64,000 nucleotides of DNA from Pseudomonas simiae. Its GTDB lineage: Bacteria; Pseudomonadota; Gammaproteobacteria; Pseudomonadales; Pseudomonadaceae. The translations under genes were made by a program, and so were the position numbers. Positions 43,835 to 51,899 of this stretch are shown here, piece after piece (the stretch's first letter is position 1; each line of letters opens with the position of its first letter). The notes below the pieces were generated by a model. It was not told where the DNA came from. It saw only the letters and a list, made by a program, of their open reading frames with translations, and ran no database searches. The stretch spans positions 1 to 64,000 of the forward strand of contig NZ_FOKB01000014.1 in assembly GCF_900111895.1 (NCBI RefSeq), read 5' to 3'.

Positions 43835-44206
43835 ATGCCACAACTTCAACCAGGCATGGCGCGCATCCGGGTCAAGGACCTGTGCCTGCGCACTTACATC
43901 GGCATCAACGAGGACGAGATCCTCAACAAGCAGGATGTGCTGATCAACCTGACCATCCTGTATGCCGCCCAGGAAGCCGTGCGCGACAATGACATTGACC
44001 ACGCCTTGAATTACCGCACCATCACCAAGGCGATCATTGCCCACGTCGAGGGCAACCGCTTTGCCTTGCTGGAGCGCCTGACCCAGGAGCTGCTGGACCT
44101 GGTGATGAGCAATGAGTCGGTGCTGTACGCCGAAGTCGAAGTGGACAAGCCCCATGCGCTGCGCTTTGCCGAGTCGGTGTCGATTACCCTGGCGGCCAGC
44201 CGCTAA
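43835..44206 (+). CDS. folX: Dihydroneopterin triphosphate 2'-epimerase
   Basis: A 123-aa protein of the tunnelling-fold FolB/FolX family that epimerises dihydroneopterin triphosphate to the monapterin form. It has RIRVKDLCLRTYIGINEDE and DHALNYRTITKAII; the NYRTITKAI segment is typical of FolX rather than FolB. The ATG at 43835 is 3 bp after the folE stop. Confidence 0.93.
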   Translation: MPQLQPGMARIRVKDLCLRTYIGINEDEILNKQDVLINLTILYAAQEAVRDNDIDHALNYRTITKAIIAHVEGNRFALLERLTQELLDLVMSNESVLYAEVEVDKPHALRFAESVSITLAASR

Positions 44207-44229
44207 CCCCTGAATTGTCAGTGAGCCCT

Positions 44230-44526
44230 ATGAACGACCAACAACGCCTCGAACTCGAAGCCGCTGCCTTCCGCAGGCTGGTGGCGCACCTGGACAGCCG
44301 CAAGGATGTGCAGAATATCGACCTGATGAACCTCTCGGGCTTCTGCCGTAACTGCTTGTCCAAGTGGTACAAGGCCGAGGCCGACGAGCGCCAGATCGAG
44401 CTGAGCCTCGATGACGCCCGTGAAGTGGTGTACGGCATGCCGTACGCCGAGTGGAAAGCCCAATACCAGAAAGAAGCCAGCGCCGACCAACAGGCGGCGT
44501 TCGCCAAAGGAAAAACCCATGACTGA
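44230..44526 (+). CDS. DUF1244 protein
   Basis: A 98-aa soluble helical protein of the DUF1244 family. The conserved block is NLSGFCRNCLSKWYKAEAD with two cysteines three residues apart, then DDAREVVYGMPYAEWK. The function is unknown. It starts 23 bp after folX and overlaps the next gene by 8 bp. Confidence 0.9.
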   Translation: MNDQQRLELEAAAFRRLVAHLDSRKDVQNIDLMNLSGFCRNCLSKWYKAEADERQIELSLDDAREVVYGMPYAEWKAQYQKEASADQQAAFAKGKTHD

Positions 44527-44857
44527 TTTGAACACCCTGCGCGCCAGCCTCGACAGCGGCGAACATGTTTTTGCCGATACGCTGGCCTTTGTCGCCGCAG
44601 GTTATGACTACCAGCCACAAGCCTTTACCAATGGCGACGTGGAAAACGCCGCTGGGCAGAACGAAGGCTCGTGCAAGACCTTGGGTTTGGCCCTGTTGGA
44701 AGGCCTGAGCGACCAGGAAGCGCTGCTGGCGTTTGGCGAGCATTACCGTTCGGTGCTGGCGACGCCTGAGGGCAGCGACCATGGCAATATCCGGGCGCTG
44801 ATCAAGCATGGGCTGGCTGGGGTGAAGTTTGCCGCGCAGCCACTGACCCGCCGCTGA
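44519..44857 (+). CDS. HopJ family protein
   Basis: A 112-aa protein of the HopJ family, named after a P. syringae effector but widespread in bacteria without type III secretion. It has FADTLAFVAAGYDYQPQAFTNG and GEHYRSVLATPEGSDHGNIR. No secretion genes are near, so an effector role is unlikely here; it behaves as the last gene of the folM-E-X set. The ATG at 44519 overlaps the DUF1244 stop (ATGACTGA). Confidence 0.88.
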   Translation: MTDLNTLRASLDSGEHVFADTLAFVAAGYDYQPQAFTNGDVENAAGQNEGSCKTLGLALLEGLSDQEALLAFGEHYRSVLATPEGSDHGNIRALIKHGLAGVKFAAQPLTRR

Positions 44858-44879
44858 TTCAATTTGATAACCCGGTTAA

Positions 44880-44952
44880 TGTGGGAGCCGGGCTTGCCCG
44901 CGATGGCCGTGGTGGCTGACACGACGCTATCGCAGGCAAGCCAGCTCCCACA
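44880..44952. repeat. REP-type palindrome
   Basis: TGTGGGAGCCGGGCTTGC and GCAAGCCAGCTCCCACA bracket about 40 bp, between convergent genes. Confidence 0.8.
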
Positions 44953-45003
44953 GTGATTGGGTTGACACATCGAAACTGTGGTGCGACTTGAATTGCGCGC
45001 ATA

Positions 45004-45031
45004 AAAAAACCGGCCTCTCAGCCGGTTTTTT
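45004..45031. terminator. Bidirectional terminator
   Basis: AAAAACCGGC pairs perfectly with GCCGGTTTTT around CTCTCA, with A and T tracts on both sides. It can end both the fol operon and trxB. Confidence 0.9.
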
Positions 45032-45043
45032 CGTTTCAACGGT

Positions 45044-46006
45044 TTAGAACGAAGCGTCCTTCAAACCGTCGAGGTAACGCTCGGCATCCAGTGCCGCCAT
45101 GCAACCGGCGCCGGCCGAGGTGATGGCCTGGCGGTAGACGTGGTCGGCCACGTCACCGGCAGCGAAGATACCTTCGATGTTGGTGGCAGTGGCATTGCCT
45201 TCGCGGCCGCCCTGAACGACCAGGTAACCGTCTTTGGCTTCCAGCACGCCCTCGAACAGCGAAGTGTTCGGAGTGTGGCCGATGGCGATAAACACGCCGT
45301 CGACTTTCAACTCGTCGAAGCTGCCGTCGTTGTTCTTCAGGCGGGCACCGGTCACGCCCATGTTGTCGCCCAGGACTTCGTCCAGGGTGGCGTTGAGCTT
45401 GAGGATGATCTTGCCTTCAGCCACACGGGCGTGCAGCTTGTCGATCAGGATCTTCTCGGCGCGGAAGGTCTCGCGGCGGTGAACCAGGGTCACGGTGCTG
45501 GCGATGTTGGCCAGGTACAGTGCTTCTTCCACGGCAGTGTTGCCACCACCGACCACGGCGACTGGCTTGTTGCGGTAGAAGAAACCGTCGCAGGTCGCGC
45601 AGGCGGAAACGCCCTTGCCCATGAACGCTTCTTCCGACGGCAGTCCCAGGTAACGGGCGCTGGCGCCAGTAGCGATGATCAACGCGTCACAGGTGTACAC
45701 GCCGCTGTCGCCGGTCAGGCTGTAAGGCTTCTTGGAGAAATCGACCTGGTTGATGTGATCAAACACGATCTCGGTTTCGAAGCGCTCGGCGTGTTCTTTC
45801 ATACGCTCCATGAGCACCGGGCCGGTGAGGCCGTGGACGTCGCCCGGCCAGTTGTCGACTTCGGTGGTGGTGGTCAGCTGACCACCCGCCTGCATGCCGG
45901 TGATCAGCAGTGGCTTGAGGTTGGCCCGGGCAGCGTAAACGGCAGCGCTGTAACCGGCAGGGCCGGAACCGAGAATAATCACTCGCGAATGACGGGTATC
46001 AGACAT
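45044..46006 (-). CDS. trxB: Thioredoxin reductase
   Basis: A 320-aa FAD/NADPH enzyme that reduces thioredoxin. The FAD site is ILGSGPAGYSAAVYAA, the redox pair is Cys135/Cys138 (ACATCDG), the NADPH site is AVVGGGNTAVEEAL, and the C-terminal FAD motif is GIFAAGDVAD. Full length. Alone, convergent with the fol set. Confidence 0.96.
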   Translation of the reverse strand: MSDTRHSRVIILGSGPAGYSAAVYAARANLKPLLITGMQAGGQLTTTTEVDNWPGDVHGLTGPVLMERMKEHAERFETEIVFDHINQVDFSKKPYSLTGDSGVYTCDALIIATGASARYLGLPSEEAFMGKGVSACATCDGFFYRNKPVAVVGGGNTAVEEALYLANIASTVTLVHRRETFRAEKILIDKLHARVAEGKIILKLNATLDEVLGDNMGVTGARLKNNDGSFDELKVDGVFIAIGHTPNTSLFEGVLEAKDGYLVVQGGREGNATATNIEGIFAAGDVADHVYRQAITSAGAGCMAALDAERYLDGLKDASF

Positions 46007-46289
46007 GACTCACTCCTATCGACCACCTGGACTACAAGGCGGCTGGAATAAAAAAGGGACCACGAAGCACTTGGGGAAGGCTTGAACTCGCAGGCCCTGA
46101 AAAATAATGGGTGCAGCGTATCGAGGGGGGCAAGATTAAGGAAATACGGAATAACAATCCAGCTCATAGGTGGTCTCTATGCTGTCGGCTAGATTGATCG
46201 ATGCCTTTGTTACTGCTGATGTCGCCGCTTTCGCCCAAGATGCAAAGCCGGTAAGGTCGGCGCGTTCGTCCCCTTGTTCGGAGTTCTCC

Positions 46290-47057
46290 ATGCCCGCCCC
46301 CGCTCTTTCCGGCCCGCAATACCTGCGCGAAGGCCTCAAACTGGTGTTGAGTCCCAGCTTGCGCCTGTTTGTGCTGCTGCCGCTGGCGATCAACCTGGTG
46401 TTGTTCGTCGGCTTGATCTATTTCGCCGGCCATCAGTTCAGTTTGTGGGTCGACCATCTGATGCCGACGCTGCCGAGCTGGCTGGGTTTTCTGAATTACC
46501 TGCTCTGGCCCCTGTTCGTCGTGCTGGTGGTGCTGATGGTGTTTTTCACCTTCACCATGCTCGCCAACATCATCGCAGCGCCCTTCAACGGCTTTCTCTC
46601 GGAGAAAGTAGAAGTGGTGGTGCGCGGCACCGATGACTTCCCGGCCTTCAGCTGGGGCGAGTTGATCGCCATGGTCCCGCGCACCCTGGCTCGCGAGATG
46701 CGCAAGCTGGGCTATTTCCTGCCCCGGGCCATCGGCCTGTTTATCCTGTCGTTCATTCCGGTGGTCAACCTGATCGCCGCCCCCCTGTGGTTGCTGTTCG
46801 GCGTGTGGATGATGGCGATCCAATACATCGACTACCCGGCGGACAACCACAAACTGGGCTGGAACGAAATGCTCGCCTGGTTGCGGCAGAAACGCTGGCA
46901 GAGCATGAGCTTCGGCGGGATCGTCTACCTGGTGCTGCTGGTGCCGGTGGTCAACCTGTTGATGATGCCGGCCGCGGTGGCGGGAGCCACGTTGTTCTGG
47001 GTACGTGAACAAGGGGCCGAGGCGATGGCACAGCAGCAGAAAGTGACCCAGTCATAA
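46290..47057 (+). CDS. cysZ: Sulfate transporter CysZ
   Basis: A 255-aa inner-membrane protein of the CysZ/EI24 family importing sulfate for cysteine synthesis. The conserved core FFTFTMLANIIAAPFNGFLS and several hydrophobic helices are present, with the family ending NLLMMPAAVAGATLFW. The start at 46290 follows CGGAGTTCTCC. Divergent to trxB; the 283-bp gap between them has no gene but probably both promoters. Confidence 0.93.
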   Translation: MPAPALSGPQYLREGLKLVLSPSLRLFVLLPLAINLVLFVGLIYFAGHQFSLWVDHLMPTLPSWLGFLNYLLWPLFVVLVVLMVFFTFTMLANIIAAPFNGFLSEKVEVVVRGTDDFPAFSWGELIAMVPRTLAREMRKLGYFLPRAIGLFILSFIPVVNLIAAPLWLLFGVWMMAIQYIDYPADNHKLGWNEMLAWLRQKRWQSMSFGGIVYLVLLVPVVNLLMMPAAVAGATLFWVREQGAEAMAQQQKVTQS

Positions 47058-47111
47058 ATCCATCATCTCGATGACACAATGACGACATGGCCCACGGCGA
47101 GACTGTGGGTC

Positions 47112-48314
47112 ATGACGACAGCTTCGCTTCACATCACCCTTATTACCGAAACCTTCCCGCCAGAGATCAACGGGGTGGCCAATACCCTTGGTCGCCTGTG
47201 CGAGGGTTTGCGTGCCCGTGGCCATCAAGTCGAACTGGTGCGCCCGCGCCAAGGCGTCGACCAGAGCCGCCCCAGCGACGATGCGTTGCTGCTGTGCCGT
47301 GGCTGGCCGCTGCCGGGTTATCCAGGCCTGCAATGGGGGCAGTCGTCGATGCACAAGTTGCTGCGGCGCTGGACCCGTCAGCGCCCGGACGTGCTGTACA
47401 TCGCCACGGAGGGGCCACTGGGCCTGTCCGCCCTGCGCGCCGCACGCCGCCTGGGGATCAGCGTGGTCAGCGGTTTTCACACCAACTTCCAGCAGTACTC
47501 CAACCAATACGGCTTGAGCCTGCTGAGCCGGATGGTCACCCACTACCTGCGCTGGTTTCATAACCGCTCGACCCTGACCCTGGTGCCCAGCGCCAGCCAG
47601 CGCCTGGAGCTGGAACGCCGGCATTTCGAGCGCCTGGGCATGTTGTCACGCGGCGTGGACAGCCAGCTGTTCCATCCCGCCAAACGCGATAACGCGCTGC
47701 GGAAAAGCTGGGCATTAAACAGCGAGCAAACCGCCGTGCTCTATGTGGGCCGGCTGGCCCAGGAAAAAAACCTGGGGCTGCTCAAGCGCTGCTTCGAGAC
47801 GTTGCAGGACACCTATCCACTGCGCCAGATGAAACTGATCATCGTCGGTGATGGCCCGCAACGCGCGACGATGGAGAAGGAGCTGCCAGAGGCGATCTTC
47901 TGCGGGACCTTGCGCGGTGAGGAACTGGCGCGGCATTACGCGTCAGGCGATGTGTTTCTGTTCCCCAGTCTGACCGAAACCTTCGGCAACGTTGTGCTGG
48001 AAGCAATGGCGTCGGGGCTGGGTGTGGTGGCCTACGACCAAGCCGCCGCGACCCAGCATATTCGCCATGGCTACAACGGTGTATTGGCGATGCCGGGGGA
48101 CGAGAACGCGTTTTGCGAGGCGGCCAACTGGCTGCTGGAGGACGCTGAAAGTCTGCGCCGCATGCGCCTGAATGCGCGTCAACATGCGAGCCGCCAGGGT
48201 TGGCCGGCGATTATCGAGCAGTTTGAGCGACAACTGCGCGGGGTCTGCAAGGACGGGCACCCGGTGCCCGCCCTGTCGCCGCTTACACCAGGGTCGTCAA
48301 CGCCTCACGACTGA
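47112..48314 (+). CDS. Glycosyltransferase family 4-like protein
   Basis: A 400-aa GT-B glycosyltransferase. N-terminal domain: TETFPPEINGVANTLGRL and GFHTNFQQYSNQYG. C-terminal domain: LYVGRLAQEKNLGLL and the nucleotide-sugar motif LFPSLTETFGNVVLEAMASG. This resembles mannosyl- or glucosyltransferases such as MgtA/PimB-like proteins; acceptor unknown. The start at 47112 (MTTASLHITLITE) matches the fold start. It overlaps the convergent OYE gene by 32 bp. Confidence 0.88.
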   Translation: MTTASLHITLITETFPPEINGVANTLGRLCEGLRARGHQVELVRPRQGVDQSRPSDDALLLCRGWPLPGYPGLQWGQSSMHKLLRRWTRQRPDVLYIATEGPLGLSALRAARRLGISVVSGFHTNFQQYSNQYGLSLLSRMVTHYLRWFHNRSTLTLVPSASQRLELERRHFERLGMLSRGVDSQLFHPAKRDNALRKSWALNSEQTAVLYVGRLAQEKNLGLLKRCFETLQDTYPLRQMKLIIVGDGPQRATMEKELPEAIFCGTLRGEELARHYASGDVFLFPSLTETFGNVVLEAMASGLGVVAYDQAAATQHIRHGYNGVLAMPGDENAFCEAANWLLEDAESLRRMRLNARQHASRQGWPAIIEQFERQLRGVCKDGHPVPALSPLTPGSSTPHD

Positions 48315-49386
48315 ACGGCAGAATGTCGCCCTCACGGCCTTCACGCACCTTCACCGCCCAATCCGGATCGACCAACAGCGCACGGCCCACAGCGACCAGG
48401 TCGAACTCATCGTTGTTCAAGCGCTCCAGCAGTTTCTCCAGGCTGGCCGGTTGCGCGACCTTGTCGGTGTTGACCATGAACTGCAGGAACTCGCCGTCCA
48501 GGCCGACGCTGCCCACGGTGATGGTCGGCTTGCCGGTGAGCAGACGTGTCCAGCCGGCCAGGTTAAGGTCGGAACCTTCGAACTCCGGCTCCCAGAAACG
48601 ACGCGTGGAGCAGTGGAAAATATCCACGCCCGCGTCGGCCAGTGGCTTGAGGAATTCGCCCAGGGCTTCTGGGGTTTGCACCAGGCGCGCGGTGTAGTCC
48701 TGCTGCTTCCATTGGGAGAAACGGAAGATGATCGGAAATTGCGGGCCGACCGCGGCGCGGGTGGCCTGGATCAGCTCAATGGCAAAACGCGAACGGTTGG
48801 CCAGGCTGCCGCCGTATTCGTCAGTCCGCTGGTTGCTGCCTTCCCAGAAGAACTGATCGACCAAATAGCCATGGGCGCCGTGGATTTCAACGCCGTCCAT
48901 GCCGATGCTCTGGGCATCCTTGGCGGCTTGGGCGAAGGCATTGATCACCTCCTTGATGTCTTGATGGGTCATGCCGTGCACGACCACATTGCCATCCTTG
49001 AGTTTTTCCATCGGGCCATAGGCCGGCACGCTGGCATCCGGCTCGGTGCCGATCCGACGCACGCTGCCCACATGCCACAGCTGCGGGACGATCTTGCCGC
49101 CTTCGGCGTGTACCGCGTCGACGACGTTCTTCCAGCCAGCCAGAGCAGCTTCACCGTAGAAGTGCGGCACGTTGGGGTAACCATTCGAGGCTTGATGGCC
49201 GACCACGGTGCCTTCGGTGATGATCAGGCCCACGCCGGCAGCGGCGCGTCGGCGGTAGTACTCGATCACGCTGGAACTGGGTACGCCACCAGGCGAGAAC
49301 GAACGGGTCATCGGCGCCATGACGACACGGGTCGACAGTTGCAATGCACCGAGCTGGAAGGGTTTGAACAAGGCTTGGACGGGCAT
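48283..49386 (-). CDS. Old Yellow Enzyme family NADH:flavin oxidoreductase
   Basis: A 367-aa FMN enzyme of the OYE/XenB/NemA type that reduces alpha,beta-unsaturated carbonyls, nitro compounds or N-ethylmaleimide. It has VVMAPMTRSFSPGG, VEIHGAHGYLVDQFFW with the substrate-binding His residues, DEYGGSLANRSRF, and VAVGRALLVDPDW. The start at 49386 follows GTGGAGTGCCCC. Physiological substrate unknown. Confidence 0.92.
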   Translation of the reverse strand: MPVQALFKPFQLGALQLSTRVVMAPMTRSFSPGGVPSSSVIEYYRRRAAAGVGLIITEGTVVGHQASNGYPNVPHFYGEAALAGWKNVVDAVHAEGGKIVPQLWHVGSVRRIGTEPDASVPAYGPMEKLKDGNVVVHGMTHQDIKEVINAFAQAAKDAQSIGMDGVEIHGAHGYLVDQFFWEGSNQRTDEYGGSLANRSRFAIELIQATRAAVGPQFPIIFRFSQWKQQDYTARLVQTPEALGEFLKPLADAGVDIFHCSTRRFWEPEFEGSDLNLAGWTRLLTGKPTITVGSVGLDGEFLQFMVNTDKVAQPASLEKLLERLNNDEFDLVAVGRALLVDPDWAVKVREGREGDILPFSREALTTLV

Positions 49387-49496
49387 GGGGCACTCCACGG
49401 AAGACGGGGTTTATGATGTGGATAATATTGACCGTGGGCGAACCTGAACAGCACTATTGATCTGAGTGATTAAAGGGTAAAAGCGCCTTGATCACG

Positions 49497-49595
49497 GTAG
49501 GCGCGAGCTTGCTCGCGAAAATCGCCAACGATAACCCGGGACATTCTGGGTGAACGTAGCGCGCTCAGGCTTTTCGCGAGCAAGCTCGGTGCTAC
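49497..49595. repeat. REP-type palindrome, second sequence family
   Basis: GCGAGCTTGCTCGCGAAAA and TTTTCGCGAGCAAGCTCG are inverted arms, between OYE and glutathione peroxidase genes. This GAGCTTGCTCGCGAA family differs from the GGCTTGCCCGCGATG family elsewhere in the window. Confidence 0.8.
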
Positions 49596-49607
49596 AAGGG
49601 GAAGTAT

Positions 49608-50090
49608 TCAGGTCAGGGCTTTTTCGATGGCCTGGACGATCGTCGGATCATCCGGCGCGGTGCGCGGGGAGAATCGTGCAAGCACTCGCCCATCCTTGCC
49701 CAGCAAGAACTTCTCGAAGTTCCAGGTGATATCCCCAGGAAACTCGGCCCCCTCGCCTGCCAGCAAGCGGTACAGCTGATGACGATCAGGCCCATTGACT
49801 TCAAGCTTGCTGCCCAACGGGAAGGTCACCCCGTAATTCAGGCTGCAGAATTCCTGGATTTCTTCCTCGGTGCCCGGTTCCTGGCCTGCAAATTGATTGC
49901 ACGGCAGGCCAAGCACGATAAAGCCTTGGTCCTTGTATTGCTGGTAGAGGTTTTCCAGCGCGGCGTATTGCGGGGTCAAGCCACATTTGGAGGCCACGTT
50001 GACCACCAGTACCACCCGCCCCTTGAAGGGCGCCAGCGGCAGCTCTTGTCCGTCCAAAGCTTTGAGTTTCAGGTCGTGGAAAGCACTCAT
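49608..50090 (-). CDS. Glutathione/thioredoxin peroxidase (BtuE-like)
   Basis: A 160-aa peroxidase of the GPx family. The catalytic Cys is in NVASKCGLTPQYAAL, followed by the GLPCNQFAGQEPG block and WNFEKFLL with the Trp and Asn of the catalytic set. As in most bacterial members, Cys replaces selenocysteine and thioredoxin is the likely reductant. The start at 50090 has CTGGAGTTCGTC upstream. No signal peptide. Confidence 0.94.
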   Translation of the reverse strand: MSAFHDLKLKALDGQELPLAPFKGRVVLVVNVASKCGLTPQYAALENLYQQYKDQGFIVLGLPCNQFAGQEPGTEEEIQEFCSLNYGVTFPLGSKLEVNGPDRHQLYRLLAGEGAEFPGDITWNFEKFLLGKDGRVLARFSPRTAPDDPTIVQAIEKALT

Positions 50091-50191
50091 GACGAACTCC
50101 AGATATCCCATGTTCTTCGCATTGCGGCACGTCGAGATTACAACCCGCAAGCCTGCAATCATAGACGCCCGTTGCAAAACTCGCCTGCAGG

Positions 50192-50656
50192 TTACTGAGC
50201 GGTCGGCCAGGGCAAAATCGGAATCGCTGTCACGGCGTTCTGCGGGCTGCCTTCGATCAGGCGGTCGCTGTATACCAGGTAAACCAGGGTGTTGCGCTTC
50301 TTGTCGAGGAAGCGCACCACCTGCATGGTCTTGAACACCAGGGAGGTGCGCTCCTTGAACACTTCGTCGCCATCCTTGAGCTCGCCCTTGAAGCGGATCG
50401 GGCCAACCTGACGGCAGGCGATCGAGGCTTCAGCGCGGTCTTCGGCCAGGCCCAGGCCGCCTTTGACGCCGCCGGTCTTGGCGCGAGACAGGTAGCACGT
50501 CACGCCGTCGACCTTGGGGTCATCAAAGGCTTCAACGACGATCCGGTCGTTGGGGCCGACAAACTTGAACACCGTAGACACCTGGCCGACTTCTTCGGCG
50601 CAGGCCAACAACGGCATGGCCAGCAGCAGGCCGAGCAATCCTTTCATGACACGCAT
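50192..50656 (-). CDS. CreA family periplasmic protein
   Basis: A 154-aa exported protein with a signal peptide (about 1-20, cleaved near LLACA-EE) and the CreA pattern: VSTVFKFVGPNDRIVVEAFDDPKV, TCYLSRAKTGGVKGGLGLAED and YLVYSDRLIEGSPQNAV. Two Cys in the mature protein could form a disulfide. The function of CreA is unknown. It follows proB by 15 bp, so it may be co-transcribed. Confidence 0.92.
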   Translation of the reverse strand: MRVMKGLLGLLLAMPLLACAEEVGQVSTVFKFVGPNDRIVVEAFDDPKVDGVTCYLSRAKTGGVKGGLGLAEDRAEASIACRQVGPIRFKGELKDGDEVFKERTSLVFKTMQVVRFLDKKRNTLVYLVYSDRLIEGSPQNAVTAIPILPWPTAQ

Positions 50657-50671
50657 TGTGTATTCCTTTGT

Positions 50672-51790
50672 TTAGACCAGGATCAGGTTATCGCGGTGAA
50701 CCAGTTCTGGTTCGGCCATGTAACCCAAGAGTCCGACAATCGCATCAGAGGATTGTCCAATGATTTTCTGTGCTTCGAGGGCGCTGTAATTGGCCAGGCC
50801 GCGGGCAATCTCACGACCATCCGGCGCCACGCATACCACCATCTCGCCACGGCGGAAACTGCCCTGCACCAACTTGACGCCGACCGGCAGCAGGCTTTTG
50901 TTGCCTTGGGACAGTGCAGACACTGCGCCATCGTCCAGCACCAGGGTGCCACGGGTTTGCAGATGACCGGCCAGCCACTGTTTGCGCGCCGCCAACATGC
51001 CGCGCTCTGGCGACAACAGCGTACCGATGCGCTCACCGGCCTTCAGGCGGTCCAGCACGCGCTCGATGCGCCCGCCGACGATGATGGTGTGCGCACCGGA
51101 ACGTGCCGCCAGGCGCGCCGCGCGCAGCTTGGTCTGCATGCCGCCACGGCCCAGAGCGCCGCCAACGCTGCCGGCCACGGCGTCCAGTGCCGGGTCATCG
51201 GCGCGGGCTTCGTAGATCAACTGCGCGTCGGGGTTGTTGCGTGGGTCGGCGTCGAACATGCCGTCGCGGTCGGTAAGGATCACCAGCAGATCGGCTTCCA
51301 CCAGGTTGGCCACCAGGGCGGCCAGGGTGTCGTTGTCGCCGAAACGGATTTCGTCGGTGACCACGGTGTCGTTCTCGTTGATCACCGGAATGACCTTGAG
51401 CTCCACCAGGGCGCGCAAGGTGCTGCGGGCGTTGAGGTAGCGCTTGCGGTCGGACAGGTCGTCGTGGGTCAGCAGGATCTGCGCCGTGTGGCGGCCGTGA
51501 TCGGCGAAGCTGGATTCCCAGGCTTGCACCAGGCCCATCTGGCCGATGGCGGCGGCGGCTTGCAGTTCGTGCATCGCGCTGGGTCGCGCGGTCCAACCGA
51601 GGCGGCTCATCCCGGCGGCAACCGCTCCGGACGACACCAGCACCAACTCCACACCGGCCTCATGCAAGGCCACCATCTGCTCGACCCAGACGCTCATGGC
51701 TGCACGATCCAGCCCCTTGCCATCCGCCGTCAGCAACGCACTGCCGATCTTTACGACCCAGCGCTGCGCACCTGTCACTTTGCTCCGCAT
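50672..51790 (-). CDS. proB: Glutamate 5-kinase
   Basis: A 372-aa enzyme for the first step of proline synthesis, phosphorylating glutamate. It has RWVVKIGSALLTADGKGL, LVSSGAVAAGMSRLGW, and VVTDEIRFGDNDTLAALVANL; a PUA domain fills about 275-372, making it the long enzyme form. The start is set at 51790; ATG at 51793 is equally plausible (AAGGTTGAAG before it). It is downstream of obgE beyond a terminator. Confidence 0.96.
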   Translation of the reverse strand: MRSKVTGAQRWVVKIGSALLTADGKGLDRAAMSVWVEQMVALHEAGVELVLVSSGAVAAGMSRLGWTARPSAMHELQAAAAIGQMGLVQAWESSFADHGRHTAQILLTHDDLSDRKRYLNARSTLRALVELKVIPVINENDTVVTDEIRFGDNDTLAALVANLVEADLLVILTDRDGMFDADPRNNPDAQLIYEARADDPALDAVAGSVGGALGRGGMQTKLRAARLAARSGAHTIIVGGRIERVLDRLKAGERIGTLLSPERGMLAARKQWLAGHLQTRGTLVLDDGAVSALSQGNKSLLPVGVKLVQGSFRRGEMVVCVAPDGREIARGLANYSALEAQKIIGQSSDAIVGLLGYMAEPELVHRDNLILV

Positions 51791-51852
51791 CATCTTCAAC
51801 CTTAGATTGAGGGCTGCGCGACCCAGCGCGGCCCATAACGTTAAACCCGGAT

Positions 51853-51881
51853 ACTAAAACGCCGCTCCAGGGAGCGGCGTT
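51853..51881 (-). terminator. Terminator of obgE
   Basis: ACGCCGCTCC (51859-51868) pairs perfectly with GGAGCGGCGT (51871-51880); on the minus strand TTTTAG follows. It separates obgE from proB. Confidence 0.8.
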
Positions 51882-51899
51882 CAAGTTTATCGCAACGGA

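Noticed and set aside
44519..44857. Type III secretion effector (from the HopJ family name)
   Set aside because: No hrp box, no secretion genes, and the gene is last in a pterin operon; the family is general.
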